Of a DNA stretch of 64,000 nucleotides, positions 44,474 through 53,770 are shown piece after piece. Position numbers and translations under genes: made by a program. The notes below the pieces were generated by a model. The model ran no database searches. It was given only the letters and a program-made list of their open reading frames with translations, and was not told where the DNA came from. Source of the DNA: Halobacteriovoraceae bacterium. Its GTDB lineage: Bacteria; Bdellovibrionota; Bacteriovoracia; Bacteriovoracales; Bacteriovoracaceae. Each line of letters opens with the position of its first letter. Position 1 is the stretch's first letter. The DNA lies in NCBI GenBank assembly GCA_020635135.1, contig JACKAJ010000015.1:1116001-1180000 (forward strand), written 5' to 3'.

Positions 44474-45394
44474 CTATAAACATCCCATCACAATTGGTCC
44501 GCTAGATCCACTTGGTCTGCGAACTATCAGTTGTGAAAATTGAGCATCGGAACAAGCTGTAAAACCAGATGTTGGATCCGATCCATTTAAAAAGAGTGTT
44601 TTCATTTCGTTAATATTTAAAGCTCGACAATTTAAAGTGTTATTAGAATTGATACCGGCTAAAACTGGTCGTGAAGCTGGACAATCTCCAACTTTAACGG
44701 GAACAGTGAAATCAACACACGTCTTATCATAAGAGTTTGTACCTGCATTAAAATTAAAACCTGTTAAAACTTGTTGAGTAGGCGCGTTTGGACATGGATT
44801 GATATCGTAAGTTGAATACATACAAATATCGTTTGAAGGATCTGCGTCTCCATTATCAACAAGAACTCGTCCAGGTCCGTTACAAAGTTTTGAAACCAAA
44901 GTACTCGCTTCAGTCAGCATTTCCGAAGAACAGTTCACGACATTATTCGCACCATCAAATGAAGCATTAATCATAATTTCTCGAGAAATATCTTGAGATC
45001 CCAAAAAACCTTTTCTTTTTCTAAAGTTAATTGTTAAAAGAAGCTTATCTTCAGCTCCCACACGTGAAGTAGAAAAATCAATAATTCGCAAATCACCATT
45101 TGAGATATTTCCTTGTTGGGAAATCATATTCCCACCTTCGTCTACAATATTAGGTAATGATGGAATTAAAGCTGGTTGACCTTTGAAATTTTGATTACAG
45201 TTGTTTCCTTGAGCTAATAAAAATTGAATGTTGTTCATAACCTCTGTAATTTCTAGATCGTAATTAACGTCTCTATTTGTTTTATTACTAGATTCAAGAA
45301 TTTGGGCAGCATAAATAGATACAAGGCCAGTTAATCCTGCTGCAATCATAAATTCGACTAAACTGAATCCTGCCTTTCCCACTCTCAACTTCAT
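44474..45394 (-). CDS. Prepilin-like protein, first of cassette
   Basis: The 306-residue product starts MKLRVGKAGFSLVEFMIAAGLTG, a textbook type IV prepilin (PilW/PilV-type) signal with Glu at +5. The mature part has the Cys-rich stalk module in its clearest form: CNQNFKG, VNCSS, LCNGPG, CPNAPTQQVLTGFNFN, CPASRPVLAG, LNCRAL. It is the first gene of the cassette and the shortest, ending in a short C-terminal segment rather than a large tip. Confidence 0.82.
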   Translation of the reverse strand: MKLRVGKAGFSLVEFMIAAGLTGLVSIYAAQILESSNKTNRDVNYDLEITEVMNNIQFLLAQGNNCNQNFKGQPALIPSLPNIVDEGGNMISQQGNISNGDLRIIDFSTSRVGAEDKLLLTINFRKRKGFLGSQDISREIMINASFDGANNVVNCSSEMLTEASTLVSKLCNGPGRVLVDNGDADPSNDICMYSTYDINPCPNAPTQQVLTGFNFNAGTNSYDKTCVDFTVPVKVGDCPASRPVLAGINSNNTLNCRALNINEMKTLFLNGSDPTSGFTACSDAQFSQLIVRRPSGSSGPIVMGCL

Positions 45395-45458
45395 TAACTT
45401 TTACTCCCAATTTAAAAATTCAATACAAATTTTATAAAACCCTTGTTTAAGTAAAACC

Positions 45459-45464
45459 ATTATA
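45459..45464 (-). promoter_or_regulatory. Possible -10 box of the prepilin cassette
   Basis: TATAAT on the minus strand in TGAAGTATAATGG, about 65 nt upstream of the first prepilin start, with the same TGAAGTATAAT context as the 6S RNA promoter. A clear -35 box was not seen. Confidence 0.4.
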
Positions 45465-45566
45465 CTTCATAACAAAAATTATTAACATTTGACTTTTAAC
45501 TGACATTTCAAGTTTTAGGTCAACCATGATTTTGCCAATATTATTTGCCAAATTTACTCCAAAGCC

Positions 45567-47288
45567 CTATTTATCGTGGTGGAAGCGTATAATTGTGTAA
45601 CCACCTAAAATTACAGCTATTATCCAAAGTATGAGTGTTAATTGAGGGATGTCTTTGAGCTCTGAAATGTTATGATCTTTGATGATCACAACACCAGAAT
45701 AAAAGATAACTGCAGCAAGAATCATCCCTCCAAGAAAATAAAGTCCTTTACCAATTTGCTCAACACCTCTTTCTACTTTTTTATTTTCAAATTTTAGTGA
45801 GTAGTTATTCTTAGAGACCTCTCGTAAAAACCACGAAATGTGTTTGGGAAGTATTCTCATTGAAGTGAGAAGATCGCGGGCAAACCATATGGTCTCTTCT
45901 GTGATTTGGTCTTTTGAAATGATGAGGTCTATAAGCTCTTCAGAATCTTTTTTAATAACTTCAAATGCATTAATATCAAACCCCAAAGATCTCCCCACTC
46001 CATCAATAGCAACCATGGCCTTAAAAATGACGTACCATTCTCGGGGTAGATAAATTTTAAATTTCTTTAACGCTTGCAAAATTTGATTGAACATTTCAGT
46101 AAAATTAAGCTCGCTAGACGATAATCCTAAATAAGGATTAAGACTTTGTTGAATTTCACGGGTTAGATCCGCATGGTTAGGTATTGAATCATAATCAGCA
46201 ATATCGAGAAATTCAAAAACCATATTATCAAAATCACCCGTTGCAAGAGAATAAAGTATTGCAATTAATGAACTTCGATTTTTCTTGCTTAACATTCCCA
46301 CGTTTCCAAAATCAACAATTCCAATTCTATTCTTATCTAAGAGTAGAAAATTTCCTCCGTGAAGATCAGCGTGAAAAAAACCATCCGCAAGCATACTATG
46401 CATAAACATATGCACGCATTCATAAAGATTATCTTCTAAATCTTTTGTGAGTTCTCTAGGAGTTAGCTGATTAAAAGGTCGGCCATCGATATATTCCATC
46501 ACAATAACTTCTTCTGTGGACAAATCAGAATAGCTACATGGAATTTGAATAATATTCTTCTTGTTAATTTTAGAAATATTTTCTTTAAGTCTTTCGAGGT
46601 TATTTCTTTCAATAACAAAATTCATTTCTAACTTAACTTGACGATAAAAATCATCGGCAACTCTAGAGATACCAAGGTATTTAATTTCATCACTCATTTT
46701 TTCAGCTTGAGAGACTACAAACTTAAAAAGTTGAAAATCTTGTTCGACGATTTCTTTTATTTTAGGTTTTCTAATTTTGACTACGACTTTCTCGCCCGAT
46801 TTAAGCTGGGCCTTAAAAACTGAACCTATAGAAGCCGTTGCAATTGGCTTTTGTTCAAATTCTGTAAAGACTTCATCAATACTCATTCCTGTTGAGTTTG
46901 TGAAAATTCTTTGAGCATCCTTGAACTTCATGTTTGTCACTTGATTTTGAAGCTTCTTCATCTCAGAGATAAAAGACTCATCAAAAATATCTTCGCGAGT
47001 TGAAAGAAGCTGACCAAGTTTTATAAATCCTGGTCCTAGTTCTTCAAAAGATTTACGAAGTCGATAACCAATGCTTCCCCAGACATCATCAGATTTGTGA
47101 CTTTTTTCATTGATCGAGGCCGTGATTCTTTTTTTCGGAAAAACAAATCCTGGAATTTTTGTATGCAAACCTGATTGAATAATAAATTCGTCAAAACCGT
47201 TTCTAGCTAAAACAGTCAGCACTTCACGCAAACGCCCTACGTTTTTAATCGTTCGAGTAATTTCAATGCCTGTTTTAATAACGTCCAT
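45567..47288 (-). CDS. ABC1/UbiB-family protein kinase-like protein
   Basis: This 573-residue protein belongs to the ABC1/UbiB (AarF) family linked to quinone synthesis. It has GSVFKAQLKSGEKVVVKIRKP (nucleotide-binding lysine), FFHADLHGGNFLLLDKNRIG (HxDxHxGN) and VDFGNVG (metal-binding Asp). Two hydrophobic segments close the C terminus (about 515-565), as in the membrane-bound members. Upstream of ATG a GC-rich stretch GCCCCGCGGG separates AGGAG from the start by 13 bases, an unusually long spacing. Confidence 0.85.
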   Translation of the reverse strand: MDVIKTGIEITRTIKNVGRLREVLTVLARNGFDEFIIQSGLHTKIPGFVFPKKRITASINEKSHKSDDVWGSIGYRLRKSFEELGPGFIKLGQLLSTREDIFDESFISEMKKLQNQVTNMKFKDAQRIFTNSTGMSIDEVFTEFEQKPIATASIGSVFKAQLKSGEKVVVKIRKPKIKEIVEQDFQLFKFVVSQAEKMSDEIKYLGISRVADDFYRQVKLEMNFVIERNNLERLKENISKINKKNIIQIPCSYSDLSTEEVIVMEYIDGRPFNQLTPRELTKDLEDNLYECVHMFMHSMLADGFFHADLHGGNFLLLDKNRIGIVDFGNVGMLSKKNRSSLIAILYSLATGDFDNMVFEFLDIADYDSIPNHADLTREIQQSLNPYLGLSSSELNFTEMFNQILQALKKFKIYLPREWYVIFKAMVAIDGVGRSLGFDINAFEVIKKDSEELIDLIISKDQITEETIWFARDLLTSMRILPKHISWFLREVSKNNYSLKFENKKVERGVEQIGKGLYFLGGMILAAVIFYSGVVIIKDHNISELKDIPQLTLILWIIAVILGGYTIIRFHHDK

Positions 47289-47392
47289 GGACCCGCGGGG
47301 CTCCTAAATTATATTTATTTTCATTCTTTTTCTCGTCACTTCTATGTTAAAATATTTTTGCATTTGGCTAAATACGAGGAAGTTTATTAACT

Positions 47393-47911
47393 ATGCTTTT
47401 GAAAATCTCGAGCGTACTCATCAGTCTTTGCTTTATTGCTCACCCAATAATGGCCACAGAATCTTGTAGCCGAGTTGCATATGTCAATTACCAAGAGATA
47501 TTAGTTGACTCGAGCTCTTCCGTTCGAGGCGATGGTTTAAAATTTTACTTAAATCGTGATCCGATTGCTCGGGAATATTTAAAAATTTACCAAGAAAAAA
47601 GCAAGCCTTCGCTTCAAAGTGCCATTCTTAGTACAGTGGGAGTGGGAATGATTTTAGTTGGTGGCTTAAGTGACAATGACAATAATGGCCTGGCGAATAA
47701 AAATTTTCTTATTTCAACAGGTATTAGCCTCATTGTGATCAACTACCTTGTATCGAAAACAATGCGCTATCACAATGAATATAACCTGCAAAAAGCTGTC
47801 GATGAATACAACAAAAGAAACAGACCTAAAATCTTTTTCTCTCCCTTTGCTGATAATAGTGGCAATAAAAGCTCTGTTGGTATAAATTTCGGTTATTCAC
47901 AAGATTTTTAA
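47393..47911 (+). CDS. Secreted or membrane-associated protein of unknown function
   Basis: The 172-residue product has a signal peptide (MLLKISSVLISLCFIAHPIMA). Two hydrophobic segments at about 70-90 (STVGVGMILVGGLSD) and 105-120 (ISLIVINYLV) are separated by a short polar stretch. The C terminus ends in aromatic phenylalanine. Function not recognised. It is the first of four or more genes on the plus strand. Confidence 0.66.
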   Translation: MLLKISSVLISLCFIAHPIMATESCSRVAYVNYQEILVDSSSSVRGDGLKFYLNRDPIAREYLKIYQEKSKPSLQSAILSTVGVGMILVGGLSDNDNNGLANKNFLISTGISLIVINYLVSKTMRYHNEYNLQKAVDEYNKRNRPKIFFSPFADNSGNKSSVGINFGYSQDF

Positions 47912-47925
47912 CAAAAGGTCTTTTA

Positions 47926-48213
47926 ATGGATGTTAAGTGTTATAATTGCAACACTCTCTTAAGCTTTGAATCAGAGTTTGTTTCTAGGCAAGAAACTTGT
48001 CATTCGTGTCATTGTGATATCCATTGTTGCCGGATGTGTGAATTTTATGATCCTCAATGCTATAATGAATGCCGAGAAAGTTCTGCTGATAGAGTCACTG
48101 AAAAAGAAAAAGCAAACTTTTGTGATTATTTCAAACTCTCCGATGGTAACAAAAATGCAAAAAATGAAAAAGAAGATCTCATCGCCAAAGCTAATTCACT
48201 GTTTAAAAACTAA
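47926..48213 (+). CDS. Small Cys-rich zinc-ribbon-like protein
   Basis: The 95-residue protein has many cysteines in its first 70 residues: CYNC, CHSCHC, CCRMC, QCYNECRES, FCDY. The pattern of paired CxxC motifs indicates a metal-binding, zinc-ribbon-like domain, followed by an acidic and basic tail. It precedes greA by 14 nt on the same strand, so a link with transcription is possible. I do not recognise a named family. Confidence 0.66.
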   Translation: MDVKCYNCNTLLSFESEFVSRQETCHSCHCDIHCCRMCEFYDPQCYNECRESSADRVTEKEKANFCDYFKLSDGNKNAKNEKEDLIAKANSLFKN

Positions 48214-48227
48214 AATTAGGAGTTAAC

Positions 48228-48701
48228 ATGTCGAAATTTCCCATGACTGTTGAAGGAAATGCTCGTCTACAAGCAGAACTAGATCAGCTCATCAAAGTAG
48301 ACCGAGAAAATATTAAAAAGGCTATTGCAGAAGCTCGGGCTCTCGGTGATTTAAAAGAAAATGCTGAGTACCATGCTGCCAAGGAAAAGCAAGGGCATAT
48401 TGAAGGTCGAATTGGTGAATTACAAAATAAACTTGCGAATGCTCAGATCATTGACACTAAAAAATTAAATGGATCAAAAGTGCTTTTTGGTGCTACTGTC
48501 ACAATCTTTGATATGCAAAAAGATATTTCAATTACTTATAAAATTGTTGGTGAAGATGAAGCTGCAGCCTCCAAAGAGAAAATCTCGTATAACAGCCCGT
48601 TGGCAAAAGCATTAATTGGAAAAGAAGTTGGAGAAGAAGTTGTTGTTAAAGCTCCTAAAGGAGATTTGCAATACGAGATTGAAGACGTGATATTCAATTA
48701 A
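48228..48701 (+). CDS. greA: Transcript cleavage factor GreA
   Basis: GreA enters the RNA polymerase secondary channel and stimulates cleavage of backtracked transcripts. The coiled coil (AEARALGDLKENAEYHAAKEKQ near 39-60) carries the acidic tip, and the C-terminal FKBP-like domain contains NSPLAKALIGKEVGEEV. Length 157 is normal. AGGAG precedes the start by five to seven bases. It is followed by recG after two bases. Confidence 0.95.
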   Translation: MSKFPMTVEGNARLQAELDQLIKVDRENIKKAIAEARALGDLKENAEYHAAKEKQGHIEGRIGELQNKLANAQIIDTKKLNGSKVLFGATVTIFDMQKDISITYKIVGEDEAAASKEKISYNSPLAKALIGKEVGEEVVVKAPKGDLQYEIEDVIFN

Positions 48702-48703
48702 TA

Positions 48704-50752
48704 ATGAGTAAAATAGAGAACTTAAGCTGGGCTTCACCCATTGATGATTTATACAAAGGTAAAACTAAACCAAAAAGTTTAGAAAATCTCAAAGATGCTC
48801 ATGTTTACACTTTGTACCAACTCATTAATATTTTTCCCTACAAATACTACCCAGTAAAACTTAATCCCCAACTTCATCAATGTGTTCCAGGTGATTATAT
48901 TCGAATTAAAGGTTCTCTCACTGACTTACGAGTACGGCCAATATTTAAAAGAAAACTTAAAATGGCCCAAGTTTCTTGCACTATGGTTATTGGATTTGAA
49001 AAGATAAGTCTCACTTGGTTTAATGCTTATCCTCCCCTTAGGCAAAAAGTTGAAACTCTCTGCGAAAGCCAAGAACAAACCACTTTAGAGGGAGTCTTAA
49101 GTTTTTATCGTCAGCAATACCAACTCACAAATCCAAGGTTTGTGAGTGAAGACGAAGCAGCAGAAATTGAACTAGTTTACCCATCAATGAATAAGGTAAC
49201 AGGGAAATATATTAAAGGCCTTATTGAAAAAATTCCCGTTACTTTGTGGGACAAATTGCCAACAATAAACTCCCGCTCCCCTTCACTTTCTCAAGCTTAT
49301 AAAGTCGTCCATAATCTCAATGATAAATCAGAAACTCCCATCGCTGATTGTCTTGAGAGAATTAAATATCAAGAGTTTCTCATCGATCAGTTGAAAATTA
49401 TTGCAAGAAGAAATAAAAGAAACTCTATTAAAATCCCCCCTATTACCTTTACAGAAGAACAGATTGCTGAAGTTAAATCACAACTTTCCTTTCAATTAAC
49501 AGTTGATCAAGAGAAATCTCTTCAAGATATCATAAACGATCTCCAGAGTGGTCACCCTCTCACGCGCATGATTCAAGGTGATGTCGGATGCGGAAAAACA
49601 GCAGTCGCTTTTATTGTTAGTTCACTACTTGCATCTCAAAAATATCAAGTGGCTTTCATGTGTCCGACTGAAACATTAGCAGCTCAACACTATCATTTCT
49701 TTCAATCTCATAGTAATCTCTCTATCGGGTATCTCGCTTCTTCACTCTCCGCAAAAGAGAAAAAAATTGTTTCTGAAAAAATTCATAATGGAGAATATTC
49801 TATCGTAATAGGGACTCACTCTCTGTTTCAAAAGTCTATTGAATTTAAAAATCTAGGTCTCTGTATTATCGACGAACAACACAAGTTTGGAGTTCAACAA
49901 CGCATCGACCTTGTTGCAAAGTCAACCACTTCACATTGTCTTCTTATGAGTGCAACACCTATTCCTCGAAGCCTACAGCTAACCCAATTCGGAGATCTCG
50001 ATATTTCAAGCATTAAAACAATGCCCTCCCAACATAGGGGTTATAAAACGAGAGTCGTTGAAACGAATAATTTCGAAAACTATCTCAGCTTTATTAAAAC
50101 GAGACTAGAACTGCATGAACAAGGGTATATCGTCCTTCCTAATATCGAAGCTTCTGAATACCGCTCCAAGTATTCCATTGGGCAGCTTTTAGAACAATAC
50201 CGTCAATGGTTTCCTGAAACTCATATCCAAGCAATTCATGGGCAACTTAAATCTGACGAACAAAAAGAAGTCATTCAAAAATTTCGCGATAATAAAATTC
50301 AAATTCTTATTAGCACAAGTATCATTGAAGTTGGTATCCATGTACCGAATGCTACTTTTATTAGCATCTATCATCCTGAATATTTCGGTCTTAGTTCTCT
50401 CCATCAATTAAGAGGTCGCGTTGGTCGGGATGAAAAGCCAGGTTTTTGCTTCCTCATTGCTGAAAATAGCCTGACATTAGAGCAAAAGAATCGACTTAAA
50501 GAATTTGAAAAAATCTCTGATGGTTTTAAAATTTCAGAACTTGATCTTAAACTCCGAGGCTCGGGCGATCTATTTGGTATTGATCAATCCGGTCACGAGG
50601 AAGGGAGAAGAATCTCCCATATTGTAGATGATAAGAAAATATTAGATGATGTTATAGAGGATATAAATAGTAAACTTAATCCCGAAACAATCCACTACCT
50701 ACAAAATTTTTATGGGATTATGAGTGATCCTCTTGTAATGAAAAGTGTTTGA
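48704..50752 (+). CDS. recG: ATP-dependent DNA helicase RecG
   Basis: RecG remodels stalled replication forks and Holliday junctions. The N-terminal OB-fold wedge domain is followed by superfamily II motifs: MIQGDVGCGKTAVA (motif I, near 290), IIDEQHKFGVQQR (motif II), LLMSATPIPRSLQ (motif III) and LRGRVGRDEKPG (motif VI). Length 682 is within the family range. It lies directly downstream of greA. Its stop overlaps a TTG; the next gene probably starts at the following ATG. Confidence 0.95.
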   Translation: MSKIENLSWASPIDDLYKGKTKPKSLENLKDAHVYTLYQLINIFPYKYYPVKLNPQLHQCVPGDYIRIKGSLTDLRVRPIFKRKLKMAQVSCTMVIGFEKISLTWFNAYPPLRQKVETLCESQEQTTLEGVLSFYRQQYQLTNPRFVSEDEAAEIELVYPSMNKVTGKYIKGLIEKIPVTLWDKLPTINSRSPSLSQAYKVVHNLNDKSETPIADCLERIKYQEFLIDQLKIIARRNKRNSIKIPPITFTEEQIAEVKSQLSFQLTVDQEKSLQDIINDLQSGHPLTRMIQGDVGCGKTAVAFIVSSLLASQKYQVAFMCPTETLAAQHYHFFQSHSNLSIGYLASSLSAKEKKIVSEKIHNGEYSIVIGTHSLFQKSIEFKNLGLCIIDEQHKFGVQQRIDLVAKSTTSHCLLMSATPIPRSLQLTQFGDLDISSIKTMPSQHRGYKTRVVETNNFENYLSFIKTRLELHEQGYIVLPNIEASEYRSKYSIGQLLEQYRQWFPETHIQAIHGQLKSDEQKEVIQKFRDNKIQILISTSIIEVGIHVPNATFISIYHPEYFGLSSLHQLRGRVGRDEKPGFCFLIAENSLTLEQKNRLKEFEKISDGFKISELDLKLRGSGDLFGIDQSGHEEGRRISHIVDDKKILDDVIEDINSKLNPETIHYLQNFYGIMSDPLVMKSV

Positions 50753-50754
50753 CG

Positions 50755-51165
50755 ATGATTAGAGTAAAAATAAATTCAGCACCAAAAGACTATTATCTTG
50801 GCGAACAAGTTTTCCATACTAATGAAATAATTTTTGGCAATGATGGTAATATTAATATACTTGAATCTGATCTTAAAATTGCGCCAGTTCTTGTTCAAAT
50901 TGAAGATCAAAGTCTGTCTTTCAAATCTCAATCTGACGACTCAAAAAAATATGACTTTCACATCAATGGAAAACTCCAGCATATTCCTTTTCATCTGGTT
51001 AAGGGCGATAAATTATCCATTGAACAATTTGAAATTGAAATTGTTGATTTTCTACTAGAGCAAATTGTCACTTTTAAAGATAAGCTCAACGAAGAATTTA
51101 ACAAAATTAAAAATGATCCCGCGAGTTTAGCTTTTATCTCTGAACTTGGTGATCTTGCAGAATAA
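50755..51165 (+). CDS. FHA-like domain protein
   Basis: The 136-residue product has a beta-rich core (residues 20-100: IIFGNDGNINILESDLKIAP, DFHINGKLQHIPFHLVKGD). It resembles the forkhead-associated fold, though the GR, SxxH and N motifs are not clear. A helical C terminus follows. If FHA, it would bind phosphothreonine peptides. ATG 50755 is chosen; an in-frame TTG at 50749 overlaps the recG stop. It precedes a hydrolase gene. Confidence 0.5.
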   Translation: MIRVKINSAPKDYYLGEQVFHTNEIIFGNDGNINILESDLKIAPVLVQIEDQSLSFKSQSDDSKKYDFHINGKLQHIPFHLVKGDKLSIEQFEIEIVDFLLEQIVTFKDKLNEEFNKIKNDPASLAFISELGDLAE

Positions 51166-51170
51166 ACTTT

Positions 51171-52061
51171 ATGTTTGAAAACTTTCGCTCACGATATTTT
51201 ACAACATCTGATAGAGAAAATATTCACTTTCTCATCAATTTTAATCCCTCTGCTCCTCAGAAAAAACCTGTTCTGGTTTTTAACTACGGGCTGGTGTGCA
51301 GTATGCTTCATTGGAAGCCTCAAATTGAATACTTTAATCAAAAAAATTTTCCTATACTCGCTTATGATTACAGAGCTCACTTTTCTTCAAGCGGTCGCGA
51401 TAAACTTGAAAATCTAACTTTCGATAGAATGGCCCTCGATTTAAAGGAATTGCTGGCCTTCCTGCAAATTGAAAATCCTGTACTTTTAGGTCATAGCATG
51501 GGTGTCAATCTGTGCCTTCATTTTGAAGTTCTTTATCCTCATATTTCCAAAGAAGTTATAGTCATTTCCGGAACCGCTCTCGATGTTTCTCACGTCCTCA
51601 TGAATACTGAATTTAATAAACTCTTACTTCCATTTTTGTATTCCCTAGATAAAAAATATCCTGATGGCTTTTCCACGATGTGGAAACTTATCAACTTTAA
51701 TCCCCTTGTTCACCAGATAATTCGTTTTCTAGGTTTTAACTATAAAAAGGTTTCGACACAATTTGTGAGAGATTATCTTTATAAAGTCTATGAACTTGGG
51801 CCAGAAGTCTTTTTTAAATTGATTCACGAAATGAAAACTTCTTTTTTACTCCCAAATCTTCCTCAAATTCACAAACCAGTGCTCATAATGGCAGGTAATA
51901 AAGATCTTGTGGTTCCCTTTGAAACACAAAAGCTTCTGGGTCTCTATATAAAAGATTCGACTTTCAAAGAAATAAAAGATGGAAGTCATGTTCCTCAAAT
52001 TGACTTTCCCGAACTCATTAACAGTGAAATCGAAAATTTCGTACTAAGGCACGATCCTTGA
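51171..52061 (+). CDS. Alpha/beta hydrolase
   Basis: This 296-residue cytoplasmic protein has the alpha/beta-hydrolase fold: an oxyanion-type stretch LVFNYGLVCSMLHWKPQIEY, nucleophile Ser109 in GHSMGVN, catalytic Asp in MAGNKDLVVPFE and His in DGSHVPQIDF. The substrate is unknown; the family includes esterases, lipases and acyl hydrolases. It starts five bases after the FHA-like gene ends, so both are in the recG transcription unit. Confidence 0.85.
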   Translation: MFENFRSRYFTTSDRENIHFLINFNPSAPQKKPVLVFNYGLVCSMLHWKPQIEYFNQKNFPILAYDYRAHFSSSGRDKLENLTFDRMALDLKELLAFLQIENPVLLGHSMGVNLCLHFEVLYPHISKEVIVISGTALDVSHVLMNTEFNKLLLPFLYSLDKKYPDGFSTMWKLINFNPLVHQIIRFLGFNYKKVSTQFVRDYLYKVYELGPEVFFKLIHEMKTSFLLPNLPQIHKPVLIMAGNKDLVVPFETQKLLGLYIKDSTFKEIKDGSHVPQIDFPELINSEIENFVLRHDP

Positions 52062-52226
52062 TCTCCTTCTGGTGACAGAATGGCTCCAAATCTATAATAA
52101 TTTCTCACACTTACGAATAAACTTTCCATGAGTGAAAGAGTCGACTATTCTGCTTCACGAGTCTTGAGCGTGAACGCTCGAAAGCAAAACGAGCAGTATG
52201 CTTATTTATCCAAGAAGGAGTCATTC

Positions 52227-52484
52227 ATGAAGAAATTATGCTTCCTAACTCTCACTGTTCTCTTAGCACCACGACTTTTCGCTGAAACAAAGACAGACCC
52301 AGTCTTACGAAGCGCTGTAGTTAAAGAGAACAAACTTGTGATCAACAATTTACAAGCCCTATTGCGAGATCACCAAGTGAACCCATCCCAAGTTACTCTT
52401 GCTGACATTCTTGATGGTCTACAAGTCAACACAGAACCTCCAGTCATTGAAGTCGACGACGACGATCAAGATCTCGATCTTTGA
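52227..52484 (+). CDS. Small secreted protein with acidic tail
   Basis: From ATG 52227 (AGGAG seven bases upstream) the product is 85 residues. It has a signal peptide (MKKLCFLTLTVLLAPRLFA), a short helical mature region and an acidic C-terminal tail EVDDDDQDLDL. The in-frame ATG at 52128 would put the signal peptide internally and is not used. Its stop lies inside the convergent RelA/SpoT-like gene (19-base overlap). No function is recognised. Confidence 0.66.
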   Translation: MKKLCFLTLTVLLAPRLFAETKTDPVLRSAVVKENKLVINNLQALLRDHQVNPSQVTLADILDGLQVNTEPPVIEVDDDDQDLDL

Positions 52485-53719
52485 GGGTGTGTTTCGTAAT
52501 AGCTAATAATTGGTTTAAAAATTCGATTCATTGCTGAGAGAACCTGGGCCTTTTTATACTCTTTATGGCTCGCTTCTCCAGCAGTGTTTTTTTGATGACT
52601 ATCAATATCTGTAATTTGAATTTCGAAAGGATAAAAAAATCTCAAATTTTTTGTCACGGTTGAACTATCAAGAGCTAATATTTTTTTAGCAAACTCATCT
52701 TTGGGATTATTCTTCGCCTCATTTTTTAGTTTGTTAAACTGAGTAAAGAAAGGATTTGTGTATTTTATTAACTGTCGGCAGGTAAAATGAATCGCTCGAT
52801 AATTTTTCAATGTATGTTCGTTACTTTGCTTTTCTGCTTTTTTAGCTAGGCATTCAATTGTGATTTCTTCATAAAGTGCATCGGCTTCTTTTGTATCAAG
52901 ACCTTCTTTTCTCACTTTTTTGTAGGCTTCAAAAAATTTTTTCTTAAACATTTTCAAATCAATAAGTGAATTATGAGAACGGCTCGGTTTTACGTTGTGT
53001 GGAAGTACCAGATAATTTTCAACCAAAAACTTAATGAGTTTTAAGCAATCAAATTTTGTTTTCGTTATAAAGCGAATTCCAATTCTATCAAAAAGTTCTT
53101 CGGCAACATTTTCTTTTTTATGTAAAAGTTTAATCACCACACTTTCACGAGTTTTCTTTGATTTGGTTTGAAATTCGTGCAAGTCCACTCGTTGTTCTTT
53201 ATTCGCTGACTGGATATAAAGTTTTTGACCATCACGATGAATATATTTATAAAAACGATCAAAGATTTGTGTTTGAATATGGTTGAAGTAGTTTTGTCGC
53301 AAGTCCTTATCGACGTGAAGAATGGTATGCATCACTTTCAAAACCACTCCTGCCCATAAGCTCAACTCCAAACGGCTACGATCGTGAAAGGCTCCCGCTG
53401 ACATCAAAAAAAGTTGTGAAATATCAGTAATACTTAAGAGCTCCAGAGGTATCTCATAGGGCAATCCTTCTGGATTTCCTTCTTTTAAAAAATACCGACG
53501 GATAAAACTAAGGGCTTCTTGGTAATTTCCAAAAAGTTCAGCTTTTTCAATTGGTTTCTCGAGATCAATTCCATAGCCTTTAAGAAATTTAAAGACTTGA
53601 TCTTCGCTCTGCACAGATCCTAGAAAAGACGTCGAATCGAGCGCCGACTTGTTCCCGATCAAGACTTCTAGTGATTCAAAATTTAAATAATAGTTTTTAT
53701 AAAACTCATCTCTTTGCAT
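52466..53719 (-). CDS. Divergent RelA/SpoT-like (TIGR04552-type) protein
   Basis: This 417-residue cytoplasmic protein carries the ordered motifs of a (p)ppGpp synthetase-type nucleotidyltransferase: a VVIKLLHKK segment, D211 in LFDRIGIRFI, Y307 and H311 in NYRAIHF, E366 in PFEIQITDID and HKEYKKA. These match RelA/SpoT elements D-x-x-G-x-R, Y-x-x-x-H and E-x-Q. The 200-residue N-terminal region is alpha-helical and unassigned, and no HD hydrolase is visible. From memory it resembles a family called TIGR04552/04562 found in deltaproteobacterial lineages; I cannot check that. The gene lies alone, converging on a small secreted protein. Confidence 0.68.
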   Translation of the reverse strand: MQRDEFYKNYYLNFESLEVLIGNKSALDSTSFLGSVQSEDQVFKFLKGYGIDLEKPIEKAELFGNYQEALSFIRRYFLKEGNPEGLPYEIPLELLSITDISQLFLMSAGAFHDRSRLELSLWAGVVLKVMHTILHVDKDLRQNYFNHIQTQIFDRFYKYIHRDGQKLYIQSANKEQRVDLHEFQTKSKKTRESVVIKLLHKKENVAEELFDRIGIRFITKTKFDCLKLIKFLVENYLVLPHNVKPSRSHNSLIDLKMFKKKFFEAYKKVRKEGLDTKEADALYEEITIECLAKKAEKQSNEHTLKNYRAIHFTCRQLIKYTNPFFTQFNKLKNEAKNNPKDEFAKKILALDSSTVTKNLRFFYPFEIQITDIDSHQKNTAGEASHKEYKKAQVLSAMNRIFKPIISYYETHPQRSRS

Positions 53720-53770
53720 GACGTGATCATTATTAGATAATTTCTACACAATAACAAGGCGCTCTAATTT

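Noticed and set aside
52128..52226. Upstream extension of the small secreted protein at 52227
   Set aside because: It would place the signal peptide internally; AGGAG directly precedes the later ATG.
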